A stretch of DNA of 64,000 bases from Nitrospirota bacterium (GTDB lineage Bacteria > Nitrospirota > Nitrospiria > SBBL01 > JAADHI01), in contig JAJDBV010000005.1 in the NCBI GenBank assembly GCA_029261165.1, positions 1-64,000 of the forward strand, read 5' to 3'. Position numbers and translations under genes: made by a program. Under the pieces are notes generated by a model that did not search any database, was not told where the DNA came from, and was given only the letters and a program-made list of their open reading frames with translations. The first letter of the stretch is position 1, and every line of letters begins with the position of its first letter. Positions 34,324 through 41,785 of the stretch are shown in pieces.

Positions 34324-34798
34324 GGAAGACCGCCGCGTCACCCGACGAAAAAACTCGGGAGACCTAACATTGAACATCACTCCTTTTCTAAATCTCATGG
34401 TGGTGTTGGTCCCGGTTCTTCTAAGCGGGGTGGTCTTCTCACGGGTGGCCATCCTGGAGATGAGTCTCCCTTCTGCACCGGGGAAAGAGGTACACGCGGA
34501 GGCGCCAAAAGAGACCTTTAAGCTGATCGTGACAATTCGTCAGGACGAATTGGTTGTCCGGGGTAGTGGTGTCGGAACCTCTCGCCTCCCCGGTAAGCAT
34601 GGAAAATACAACCTCAAAAAGCTGAGCGCACTCTTACAGCAGGTCAAAGGCAAGTATCCAAAAGAGAAGTCAGTGATCCTGCTCAGTGAGCCTGAGATCC
34701 CCTATGAATCTCTGATCGCGGTCATGGACATCTGTCGAGAAAACCAGAGGGATCTGCTCTTTCCGGAGATCTCAATCGGGGAGGTGAAATCGACATGA
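34313..34798 (+). CDS. ExbD/TolR-like protein 1
   Basis: About 161 residues with a basic cytoplasmic N-terminus, one membrane helix (about 22-45, 'ITPFLNLMVVLVPVLLSGVV') and a periplasmic domain ending 'DLLFPEISIGEVKS'. In ExbD/TolR the helix normally carries an essential Asp (usual motif TPLVDVM). Here the motif reads TPFLNLMVV, with Asn at that position, so proton conduction by this subunit is doubtful. The second ExbD keeps the Asp. The start at ATG 34313 follows GGGGGAG and overlaps exbB by 11 bases. Confidence 0.88.
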   Translation: MRSREDRRVTRRKNSGDLTLNITPFLNLMVVLVPVLLSGVVFSRVAILEMSLPSAPGKEVHAEAPKETFKLIVTIRQDELVVRGSGVGTSRLPGKHGKYNLKKLSALLQQVKGKYPKEKSVILLSEPEIPYESLIAVMDICRENQRDLLFPEISIGEVKST

Positions 34799-35295
34799 AT
34801 CGAATGAGATGTTTACAGAAGAGGCAGAGGCGAAGCCCTGCTGTTCAGCTTTCACTCACCAGTCTGATGGATATCTTCACCATTCTCCTCCTCTTTTTAT
34901 TGATGCAAATGGGAGACGAAGGGATGGCCCTTCCGACTTCAGAACAGATGAATCTTCCCGCCTCCACCTCGCGGGAGAATCCCGCTCCCACGGTCATCAT
35001 CATGGTCACGGAGAAGGAGATCCTTCTTGAAGGAAAGCCGATCATGAGTATAAAAGAAGCGATCAATATGGAGGGTTCCATTCTCCATCCGGTAAAGGAG
35101 GCGCTGACCCGGCTGGCCGAGCAAACCAAGTATCTTGCCAGTCAGAATGCTTCGGTAAAATTTACGGGAAAAATCACGGTGATGGGGGATCGAAAGATTC
35201 CCTTCCGGCTTCTGAAAAAAGTGATGAATACCTGCGCACAAGCGGAATTTCCGAACATCGCCCTGGCGGTGACGAAGAAAGAGGAAATGGGTTAA
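34795..35295 (+). CDS. ExbD/TolR-like protein 2
   Basis: The 166-residue protein has a basic N-terminus and a membrane helix beginning 'LTSLMDIFTILLLFLLMQMG'. It contains the acidic residue (SLMDIF, Asp24) expected to carry protons in the ExbD/TolR family. The periplasmic part resembles the first ExbD ('VTEKEILLEGKPIMS', 'FPNIALAVTKKEE'). Together with the Asp-less paralogue before it, it could form a heterodimer around one active Asp. It starts in an ATGA overlap. Confidence 0.9.
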   Translation: MNRMRCLQKRQRRSPAVQLSLTSLMDIFTILLLFLLMQMGDEGMALPTSEQMNLPASTSRENPAPTVIIMVTEKEILLEGKPIMSIKEAINMEGSILHPVKEALTRLAEQTKYLASQNASVKFTGKITVMGDRKIPFRLLKKVMNTCAQAEFPNIALAVTKKEEMG

Positions 35296-35305
35296 GGAGG
35301 CAAGT

Positions 35306-36310
35306 ATGTCTTATCTTGAGCGCCAAGAAGAAGTCCTCTTCCGGAAGATGCTCCGGTATTCCCTGGGATTCTATCTTGTGTTGAGTCTCGTCATTGCTGT
35401 GGTTAAACTTCCGATGCCTAAACCGACGGATATTCGGGATCTTCCCAAGCGGGTGGCCAAGTTGATCATGGAGCCGCCGAAAGTGACGCCCGCGCCGCCG
35501 GTTCCAAAGAAGATCAAGCCGAAGCCGGTGGTCAAGCCCAAGGGTTTAGGGAAGAAAAAACCGAAGGGAAGCCCCAAGCTTAAGATTTCAAAGAGAAAAA
35601 CCGTTAAGAAAAAAGTGCCCCCGCCGACCTCCGTACAGCGGAACCGGGAGATTGTCAAAAAGAGCGGACTCCTTGCCTCTCTGGTTGGCGCAGAGATCGC
35701 GGGAAACCTGGACAGCATCATGGATGATAAGCGGCTGGACAAAGCCCTCTCCCAGCCCAATGTTATTTCAGCCCCTGTCCGAAAAGGAAGCCGTCGGCCG
35801 GCCATGAGCAAAAGCGGCTCCACAAACACAAAACTTGCGGATAAGAAGATCGCGAAATTCGGAACACTGAAGAAGAAGGATCGTGTCCAGCTTGCAAAAC
35901 GGGAAAAAGTCACTGTCACCCATCTTGGTGGGACCGGGGGGGAAAGTGGTTCTGGAGGGCCGGGCCACGGACTTGGCGGCGGGGTGGGTGTTCGACTCAG
36001 TGGGGGTGGTTCGGGAACCGCTGTCATAGACTATGACGCCATTGCCCGTGTGGTTGAAAAATACAAGGGAGGCCTTGTCTACCTCTATAACAAGGAGCTT
36101 CGGTCGAACCCGATTCTGAAGGGGACAGTGACCGTAGAGTTTTCCATTGACGACAACGGAAAGGTCGTTGAGGCACGCGTGGTCAACAGCAGCATGGACC
36201 ATGCACGCTTGGAAAAGGCGCTTGCCAGGCGGATCAAGCGGTGGAAATTCCCCAAACTCTTTGACGGGATCATCGTTGTGACCTACCCGTTTGTATTCTT
36301 CCCGGTGTAG
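35306..36310 (+). CDS. AgmX/PglI C-terminal (TonB-like) domain protein
   Basis: The 334-residue protein has an inner-membrane helix (about 15-33), a long Pro/Lys-rich stretch (about 50-115) as in TonB, a helical middle part, a glycine-rich hinge (about 207-235) and a C-terminal TonB-like domain (about 245-334). The C-terminal domain contains 'GTVTVEFSIDDNGKVVEARV' and ends 'TYPFVFFPV'. This is the AgmX/PglI C-terminal family, first named in Myxococcus gliding genes. TonB-like proteins reach across the periplasm and transmit ExbBD-generated force to an outer-membrane partner. The partner may be one of the barrels encoded earlier in the operon. It is the last gene of the operon. Confidence 0.9.
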   Translation: MSYLERQEEVLFRKMLRYSLGFYLVLSLVIAVVKLPMPKPTDIRDLPKRVAKLIMEPPKVTPAPPVPKKIKPKPVVKPKGLGKKKPKGSPKLKISKRKTVKKKVPPPTSVQRNREIVKKSGLLASLVGAEIAGNLDSIMDDKRLDKALSQPNVISAPVRKGSRRPAMSKSGSTNTKLADKKIAKFGTLKKKDRVQLAKREKVTVTHLGGTGGESGSGGPGHGLGGGVGVRLSGGGSGTAVIDYDAIARVVEKYKGGLVYLYNKELRSNPILKGTVTVEFSIDDNGKVVEARVVNSSMDHARLEKALARRIKRWKFPKLFDGIIVVTYPFVFFPV

Positions 36311-36473
36311 AAACCTCGTAACGATTCAGCACACCCTCCTTCTTTGGTTACGACAGGATGCTTGACTTTTCCGGTATTCCTGATACCGTACGTCCAGAAA
36401 TCAGACATGGGTTTTGATGACAGGTAGTTGATGCTTGAGTTATTCATTCAAGCATTTTTCGAGGAGGCATCCC
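36311..36473. other. Gap after the operon with a repeat trace
   Basis: The first bases (GTAACGATTCAGCAC near 36318) resemble GTAACGATTCGGCA at 19246-19259, the edge of the dispersed repeat. No clear terminator is seen. Confidence 0.4.
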
Positions 36474-37199
36474 ATGGGGATTGAAGAGGGCGGTATTGAT
36501 CGGATCACGGGTGCAATGCACCGGCCTATTGAACAATTTACGGAACAGATGCGCGGTTTGGCCGCAGCAAATGGACTGGCTTTAACACTCTATGGTGCCA
36601 TTACGGGAGGTTCATTCAATAAAAAACGACATACAGTGCGGAGTATTTTTGTCCTGAAAAAGGTGGATCTGGAGATGCTGCGTCAGCTGGCCAAAAACGG
36701 CATGAAACTCGGCAAGGCCGGGATTGCCGCACCATTAATCATGACCCCCGAATACATCGAAGCCTCTTTGGATACCTTCCCTCTGGAATTGATCGAAATG
36801 CAACAGAGCCACATTACCCTTTTCGGAGAGGATTACTTCAAGAAGCTTTCATTCAATGACGATCATATTCGCCATGCCTGTGAGCGTGAGTTGAAGAGCA
36901 TCCTGATCGGGATGCGTCAGGGGCTGTTGGCTGCGGCAGGGCGAGAAAAACTCTTCGCCGAAGTGGAGGCCGATATGGCGGAACGTCTCATTCGCACACT
37001 TCGGGGTATTCTCTGGTTAAAAGGGCAGAAAGAATCCCATCCGGCATTAGAGGTGGCTTCCGAAGTGGAGAAGGTGATCGAATTTAAACTGCCCGGATTG
37101 AAAGACGCCCTCAGTGAAGCGGGGGAACATGGCTGGGACGCGTTCAGAATGCTTTATGGTGAAATCGAAGTTCTTGTAGAGATTGTCGATGCGTGGTAG
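36474..37199 (+). CDS. Unknown protein, possibly degenerate nucleotidyltransferase fold
   Basis: About 241 residues, no signal peptide. The segment 'GLALTLYGAITGGSFNKKRH' resembles the GS motif of Pol-beta-type nucleotidyltransferases, followed by 'TVRSIFVLKKVDLEMLRQLA' where the D-x-D strand would be. The catalytic aspartates are missing, so it is probably inactive. The rest is helical. The start at ATG 36474 follows GAGGAGG. It overlaps the TPM-domain gene by 11 bases and is probably cotranscribed with it and lemA. Confidence 0.45.
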   Translation: MGIEEGGIDRITGAMHRPIEQFTEQMRGLAAANGLALTLYGAITGGSFNKKRHTVRSIFVLKKVDLEMLRQLAKNGMKLGKAGIAAPLIMTPEYIEASLDTFPLELIEMQQSHITLFGEDYFKKLSFNDDHIRHACERELKSILIGMRQGLLAAAGREKLFAEVEADMAERLIRTLRGILWLKGQKESHPALEVASEVEKVIEFKLPGLKDALSEAGEHGWDAFRMLYGEIEVLVEIVDAW

Positions 37200-37998
37200 A
37201 CGCCTTTATAAACTCCTCCCAATCCTTATGCTCCTTGGCCTTGGCTTGCCGTCTCTCTCAAGTGGAGAAGTCACCGTCCGGGATCCTGGACGTTTTGTCA
37301 TCGATCAGGCCGGTATTATCAACGGGGGAATCGAACAGGGGATGGAGGGCTGGCTGCGTGAGTTGGAACAGAAGACGTCTGCTCAGATCAAGGTCTTAAC
37401 GGTGCAGAGTACGGACGGTGAAGACGTCTTCGGGTTCGCACAGCGTCACGCGGAACTCTGGAAGCTGGGTCGGGCAAAGAAGGACAATGGTGCTTTGATT
37501 TTGCTCGCCTTGAAAGAGCGTCAGGTGAGGGTTCATGTGGGCTATGGCCTGGAAGGGGTGCTTCCGGATTCATGGGCCGGTTCTGCCTCGCGGGCGGTCG
37601 CGCAACAATTTTTTAAACAAGGGCAATTTGGTGAGGGACTCCATCGTTTGACGGTCATCATCGCAAACAAGGTGGCCGATTCGCAACAAGTAAAACTCAG
37701 CGGCATTCCCCCCCATCGCATGCGAGTTCAACGGCGCTCCCGTGGAAGGGGGGGCTTCCTAGGCGGATTATTTCCCTTATTGATTATGTATTTTCTCTTT
37801 TCATCGATGGGCCGCCGCCGTGGCTACTCGCGGTGGGGGGGCGGTGGCGGGATGATGACCGGACTCCTGCTGGGCAGCATGCTGGGAGGAAGGCGCTCCG
37901 GGTGGGGCGGTGGGTCGTCGGTTGGAGGTGGATTTGGCGGTGGTTCTTTTGGAGGTGGGGGTGGGTTTGGCGGCGGTGGCGGCGGCGCAAGTTGGTAG
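37189..37998 (+). CDS. TPM domain (YgcG-type) membrane protein
   Basis: About 269 residues with a signal peptide ('MLLGLGLPSLSSG'). A TPM (TLP18.3/Psb32/MOLO-1) domain follows at about 35-170, with 'DQAGIINGGIEQGMEGWL', 'VFGFAQRHAELWKLGRAKKDNG' and 'VRVHVGYGLEGVLPD'. A membrane helix lies near 190-207, and the chain ends in a glycine-rich tail. Such proteins accompany LemA in many genomes, as here, and are linked to envelope or membrane-protein maintenance. The ATG at 37189 lies 11 bases before the preceding stop. Confidence 0.88.
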   Translation: MRGRRLYKLLPILMLLGLGLPSLSSGEVTVRDPGRFVIDQAGIINGGIEQGMEGWLRELEQKTSAQIKVLTVQSTDGEDVFGFAQRHAELWKLGRAKKDNGALILLALKERQVRVHVGYGLEGVLPDSWAGSASRAVAQQFFKQGQFGEGLHRLTVIIANKVADSQQVKLSGIPPHRMRVQRRSRGRGGFLGGLFPLLIMYFLFSSMGRRRGYSRWGGGGGMMTGLLLGSMLGGRRSGWGGGSSVGGGFGGGSFGGGGGFGGGGGGASW

Positions 37999-38056
37999 TG
38001 CTGTTCCAGCGTGCTCACTTTCTGCTATTATTGTGCAGTGAGTTTGGAGAGATCGA

Positions 38057-38635
38057 ATGAGTGCAAAGCGGGTGCTTTTGATTGTCCTAGGGGGGATTCT
38101 TGTCACGGTCCTGATGGCCGGGGGCTGCGTTTACTCCGGATACAACAAGGCGATTACCTATGACGAAGATGTGAAGAGCCGTTGGGCGCAGGTGGAAAAC
38201 CAGTTGCAGCGTCGCTTCGAGTTAATCCCGAATCTGGTGGAGACCGTCAAGGGGGTTGCCGGTCAGGAAGAGAAGATCTTCCTGGGTGTGGCCGAGGCAC
38301 GCAAATCCTATTTTCAGGCCGATTCGATTGGAGAAAAAGCCCGGGCGGCCGGCGGAATGGAATCGGCCCTTTCCCGTTTGTTGGTGTTGCGGGAGACCTA
38401 TCCTCAGCTCAAATCCGATGCGTCCTTCCTGAAATTACAGGATCAACTGGAGGGAACGGAGAACCGGCTTTCTGTTGAACGAAAACGGTATAACGATGCT
38501 GTAAAGCTATTGAATACCTTTACGCGAAAGCTCCTCGGGCGCGTCTACGCGAGCCTGGCGGGTGTGGAGAAGGCTGAATACTTTGAAATTGGAGAAGAGG
38601 CAAGGAGCACGCCAAAGGTGAAATTCGGGGAGTAG
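38057..38635 (+). CDS. lemA: LemA family protein
   Basis: The 192-residue protein has an N-terminal membrane segment ('VLIVLGGILVTVLMAGGC') and the LemA helical bundle. Hallmarks are 'SRWAQVENQLQRRFELIPNLVETVKGVAGQEEKIF' split across about 38-73 and 'LQDQLEGTENRLSVERKRYNDAVKLLN' near 125-152. LemA proteins face the periplasm, and their role is poorly defined. The preceding gene encodes the usual TPM partner. Confidence 0.92.
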   Translation: MSAKRVLLIVLGGILVTVLMAGGCVYSGYNKAITYDEDVKSRWAQVENQLQRRFELIPNLVETVKGVAGQEEKIFLGVAEARKSYFQADSIGEKARAAGGMESALSRLLVLRETYPQLKSDASFLKLQDQLEGTENRLSVERKRYNDAVKLLNTFTRKLLGRVYASLAGVEKAEYFEIGEEARSTPKVKFGE

Positions 38636-38664
38636 ATGTTTGCACTCTGTCTTGTGAGCAGCGA

Positions 38665-38733
38665 TTGAAGTTAGAAGTGGCGTAGTGAAACGATCCATGT
38701 CACTCCCTCTTTCTCGAGCGTCGTGTTTCCACG
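38665..38733 (+). repeat. Left copy of a repeat flanking the DUF6883/DUF4926 pair
   Basis: This segment is closely similar to 39466-39535 (shared GAAGTGG, GTGAAACGATCCATGT and ACTCC blocks). Its start encodes 'LKLEVA' and a stop, matching the last residues of the HTH remnant at the other copy. The two copies bracket the two small genes. Confidence 0.65.
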
Positions 38734-38757
38734 AATTCGAAAGATGCTGATACAACA

Positions 38758-39093
38758 GTGAAACTGGCAAATGTTGACAGGGCTGTAATTCAAAAAGAAA
38801 AGATACAAGACTATCTATTGTCGCAGTCTCATCCTATTGGCCGTTTCAAAGCGCAGTTCTTTCGGTCTCTTGGCTATTCATCGGATACTTGGGAACTTAT
38901 TGAAGCGGAGATCCGAGGCCTGCTGGGCAACGAAGCGCAAGAAGGTGGAGAAACCGAATACGGGAATAAATATGAAATTCGGGGAGAGATTTCCGGTCGA
39001 ACGGGGCGGAAGGAAGAGATCGTAACAGCCTGGATCGTCTTGAAAGGCGAGGATTTTCCCCGATTCATCACGGCATATCCTGGAGACAAATAA
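38758..39093 (+). CDS. DUF6883 domain protein (putative toxin-like)
   Basis: The 111-residue protein starts at GTG. It shows the DUF6883 pattern: 'VIQKEKIQDYLLSQSHPIGRFKAQFFRSLGY' split over about 10-40, a middle linker with 'GRTGRKEEIVTAWIV' and a terminal 'PRFITAYPG'. The H...K...F...Y set is shared with families proposed as RNase-like toxins or toxin domains. The last base overlaps the next start (ATAATG arrangement at 39091-39095), so the pair is tightly coupled. Flanking repeats and the neighbouring toxin-antitoxin gene suggest a mobile defence-type module. Confidence 0.75.
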   Translation: MKLANVDRAVIQKEKIQDYLLSQSHPIGRFKAQFFRSLGYSSDTWELIEAEIRGLLGNEAQEGGETEYGNKYEIRGEISGRTGRKEEIVTAWIVLKGEDFPRFITAYPGDK

Positions 39094-39323
39094 TGAGTAT
39101 TAAAGTTTTAGATACGGTTGTTTTGCAGAGAGATTTGCCAGATCATGGGTTAAAGCGAGGAGACATTGGAGCCGTTGTCGAAGTATACGTGCCTGATGGG
39201 GTTGAAGTGGAGTTTGTGACGGGGGCGGGGCGAACTCAGGCTGTGGTCACGCTGAAGTGTGGAGACGTCCGTTCCGTGAATGACTCGGAAATCCTTGCTG
39301 TGCGGTCTCTCGATGCGGCATAG
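39093..39323 (+). CDS. DUF4926 domain protein (putative antitoxin-like partner)
   Basis: The 76-residue protein opens 'IKVLDTVVLQRDLPDHGLKRGDIGAVVEVY' across residues 3-32 and has 'VEFVTGAGRTQAVVTLKCGDVR'. This beta-barrel-like pattern is typical of DUF4926. It is frequently found directly after DUF6883 genes. The pairing suggests toxin and immunity or antitoxin, but direct evidence is lacking. Confidence 0.8.
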   Translation: MSIKVLDTVVLQRDLPDHGLKRGDIGAVVEVYVPDGVEVEFVTGAGRTQAVVTLKCGDVRSVNDSEILAVRSLDAA

Positions 39324-39339
39324 GGTACCATAGGCGGGG

Positions 39340-39489
39340 TGGTCGCTTGTTGAGCTGGCCGTGTAATTGGGTGTGACCGATCAGGCTGTTCAGAAGTGGG
39401 AGCGGTCCGGCACCCATCCAAAAGTTTATACTCTTAATCGGGTAAGGGAGGCCTTGGGGAAGCGGCTTGAGTTGGAAGTGGAGTTGTGA
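39340..39489 (+). pseudogene. Remnant of a helix-turn-helix (XRE-type) antitoxin
   Basis: From TTG 39367 the frame reads 'LGVTDQAVQKWERSGTHPKV' and ends 'REALGKRLELEVEL'. This is the second half of an XRE helix-turn-helix ('VTDQAVQKWE' is the recognition helix). Upstream bases would encode 'LLELAVQ' if one missing G were restored and the in-frame TAA at 39364 were CAA. The gene is therefore broken by a frameshift and a nonsense change. It overlaps the right copy of the flanking repeat. Confidence 0.65.
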
Positions 39490-39535
39490 AACGATCCATG
39501 TTACTCCTTTTTTCTCCTGTGCCGTTTTTCCGTGG
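39466..39535 (+). repeat. Right copy of the repeat flanking DUF6883/DUF4926
   Basis: Counterpart of 38665-38733. It begins within the end of the broken HTH gene and runs about 45 bases past its stop. Confidence 0.65.
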
Positions 39536-39836
39536 GGCTAAACTCCTCATGTAGGCTGATATGCTCCAGGTTATACTGAATCCTGAATCTTCTCCACCCG
39601 CCTAATGCACTAAATTTATGACAGTTAACAAGGTAAAGACGCGACCCCATATTTTCCATAATAGAATGTTTCCGGAAGAAGTAGTATCATGCAACTATAG
39701 TAAGCTCCCATTCCTACCACTTGCCCTCATTGTGAGGACTGTACATTCTTGCGATGTTCGTATGCTATAACAGATCCTTATGCAACAATTGATCAATAGA
39801 AAAAAATAGGACAAAACCGCGGGGTCTATCTGAGAA
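39490..39836. other. Intergenic stretch before the ImmA/IrrE gene
   Basis: About 350 AT-rich bases. Apart from the end of the flanking repeat I see no gene. The next gene starts at ATG 39837 with only a weak upstream purine stretch. Confidence 0.45.
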
Positions 39837-41024
39837 ATGCCGCAAATCAAACACACCATACTTTATTGGGCACGGGAAACTTCAAAGCTTTCCATTGAAG
39901 ATGCTGCCCACAAGCTGAATATCACCGACAGCAAAACGGCAAGCGCATCAGAAAAACTAATCGCATTTGAGAAAGGCAGAAAATCGCCATCCAGATCTTT
40001 GCTACTTCGAATGTCCAAGCTCTATCACCGACCACTTTTGACATTTTACCTTGATCAGCCACCAAGAACAGGTGATCGGGGTGAGGATTTTCGTACACAT
40101 CCTGATCACTTTAAAGAGGAAGAAAATTCTCATGTGGATGTATTAATTCGGGATATTAAAGCCCGTCAAAGTACTGTCCGGGAAACCTTAATTGATGAAG
40201 ATGAAGAAATTCGTTTGGATTTTATTGGTAAATATACTGTTGAGCATGGCGTGATGCAAATTGTCCAAACACTTCGGGAAATACTAGATATAGACCTCAA
40301 TGAATATCGCTCCCAACCTAGTATTAAAGAAGCCTTCAAACTCTTACGCCAACAAGCAGAATCGGCAGGAATTTTTATTTTACTCAAAGGAAACTTAGGG
40401 TCTTACCATAGCAATATTGATGTTAAAACCTTTCGAGGATTCGTGCTTTCTGATGATATAGCGCCCTTTATTGTTATCAATAATCGAGACGCCGAATCGG
40501 CATGGTCTTTTACTCTAGTTCATGAGATGGCTCATCTCATATTAGGTCAAACAGGTATCAGCGGAGCATACGCAGAAAATCAAATAGAGAAATTTTGCAA
40601 TAATGTTGCCAGTGAATTTATGCTGCCAGCAACCGAGTTTGAGGCCTTTCATCTACCCAACCTTGATTTTGATTCCCTCAGCACTGAAATTTCCGAATAT
40701 GCCCTTTCGAAAAAGCTCAGTAGCTCCCATATTTCTTACCGACTCTATCGCCGAGGAGATATCAATAAGCCGTTATGGGAACGCCTGCGGGAATATTACT
40801 ATGAGAAATGGCAAGATCAACGTAAAACATCCAAAGAGAAAAATAAGGAGAATGATGGGGGACCAAATTACTATGTTGTACATCGGTATAAACTTGGGGC
40901 TTTAGTCGAGTTAGTGCAGCGGTTGACCTATTCGGGAGCTTTAACGACTACAAAAGCTGGAATGTTACTGGATGTGAAACCGCTTAAGGTGCATCGATTA
41001 TTTGAGCGCGAGCAACCCGCATAA
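39837..41024 (+). CDS. HTH and ImmA/IrrE metallopeptidase-domain protein
   Basis: The 395-residue protein has an N-terminal XRE-like helix-turn-helix (about 12-60, 'LSIEDAAHKLNI', 'LIAFEKGRKSPSRSLLLRMSK') and an ImmA/IrrE (COG2856) Zn-peptidase domain. The HExxH motif is HEMAH (229-233) in 'FTLVHEMAHLILG', with a downstream Glu in 'VASEFMLP' as third ligand. Proteins of this layout act as regulators or antitoxins, and the next gene is a DUF4411 PIN-type toxin. Its base composition is AT-richer than the neighbouring LemA and Leu genes, suggesting recent transfer. Confidence 0.9.
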   Translation: MPQIKHTILYWARETSKLSIEDAAHKLNITDSKTASASEKLIAFEKGRKSPSRSLLLRMSKLYHRPLLTFYLDQPPRTGDRGEDFRTHPDHFKEEENSHVDVLIRDIKARQSTVRETLIDEDEEIRLDFIGKYTVEHGVMQIVQTLREILDIDLNEYRSQPSIKEAFKLLRQQAESAGIFILLKGNLGSYHSNIDVKTFRGFVLSDDIAPFIVINNRDAESAWSFTLVHEMAHLILGQTGISGAYAENQIEKFCNNVASEFMLPATEFEAFHLPNLDFDSLSTEISEYALSKKLSSSHISYRLYRRGDINKPLWERLREYYYEKWQDQRKTSKEKNKENDGGPNYYVVHRYKLGALVELVQRLTYSGALTTTKAGMLLDVKPLKVHRLFEREQPA

Positions 41025-41035
41025 GGGATTATGTA

Positions 41036-41551
41036 TTGTTATATCTGCTGGATGCGAACACACTGATTGATGCTAAACGGGATTATTACCCAATACATCG
41101 TGTGCCTGAATTCTGGGAATGGCTTGGTTTTCATGGGCAACAAGGCAGCATCAAAATTCCTATTGAAGTGTATGAAGAATTTTCGGACAAAGCTAAGGAT
41201 GATAAAAAAGATGATTTGGCTATATGGGCAGAGCAAGCGGAAGTCAAGAAAGCGTTGTTGTTTGAAGAGGAAGCAGAACAGGATTTGGTTGCTCGGATTA
41301 CTTATGGCGGATATGTTGCCAACCCGACTGATGATGAGCTGAAAAAAATCGGTCGCGATCCATTTCTATTGTCCTACGCGCTTAAAGACTTGGAAAACCG
41401 CTGTATTGTAACCACAGAAGCTTCAAAGCCTTCTAGGAAGGGTGCAAATCGCCATATCCCTAATGTATGCAAGGATTTTGGGATACTTTGCATAAATAAT
41501 TTTCAGATGATTAAAGAAATGAATTTCAGCACTAGTTGGAATAATATTTAG
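41036..41551 (+). CDS. DUF4411 PIN-like ribonuclease toxin
   Basis: The 171-residue protein probably starts at TTG 41036, with AAGGGA upstream. 'YLLDANTLIDAKRDYYP' carries the first catalytic Asp, and 'DPFLLSYALKDLENRCIVTTE' carries further acidic residues; this is the DUF4411 branch of PIN nucleases. PIN toxins cleave RNA and are held in check by an upstream antitoxin, here the HTH-ImmA/IrrE protein, which ends 11 bases before. The pair is a type II toxin-antitoxin module. Confidence 0.88.
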   Translation: MLYLLDANTLIDAKRDYYPIHRVPEFWEWLGFHGQQGSIKIPIEVYEEFSDKAKDDKKDDLAIWAEQAEVKKALLFEEEAEQDLVARITYGGYVANPTDDELKKIGRDPFLLSYALKDLENRCIVTTEASKPSRKGANRHIPNVCKDFGILCINNFQMIKEMNFSTSWNNI

Positions 41552-41553
41552 TC

Positions 41554-41590
41554 CAATATGAGACAGAATTATTAATTCTGTCTCATATTG
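41554..41590. repeat. Perfect 37-bp palindrome
   Basis: Two 18-bp arms (CAATATGAGACAGAATTA and its exact complement) are separated by a single T. It lies three bases after the toxin stop codon. Without a T-run it is not a classical terminator, though it could stop transcription or protect the mRNA 3' end. Confidence 0.85.
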
Positions 41591-41611
41591 TCACCAGATT
41601 CTTCCTTGTTC

Positions 41612-41705
41612 TGTCATTCCGGCCAGTGAGCCGGAATCCAGGTTTTTGAATAAGACCGGAACCATTGCAACGTTCCCTGGATGGCGGATCAAGTCCGGCA
41701 TGACA
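41612..41705. repeat. Dispersed palindromic repeat (TGTCATTCCGG type)
   Basis: TGTCATTCCGG (41612-41622) pairs with CCGGCATGACA (41695-41705) with one mismatch, and an inner CCGGAATCCAGG pairs imperfectly with CCTGGATGGCGG. This pattern is the common intergenic repeat 'TGTCATTCCGG...CCGGAATGACA' seen in many bacterial genomes. Confidence 0.7.
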
Positions 41706-41785
41706 ATATCAGTAGAGTTTTGATCGTGGCTTGGGGCCTGTTTTGAGAACCGTGGTGGGGAGGGGTTTGGGTCTGTGATTAGGAT

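Noticed and set aside
35371..36027. 218-codon proline/phenylalanine-rich minus-strand frame
   Set aside because: Mirror of the Lys/Pro/Gly-rich AgmX gene; low-complexity artefact.
37801..38106. Proline-rich minus-strand frames
   Set aside because: Complement of the glycine-rich tail of the TPM protein.
41554..41705. CRISPR array
   Set aside because: The repeats here are palindromes in single or paired copy without regular spacers; no array is seen anywhere in the window.
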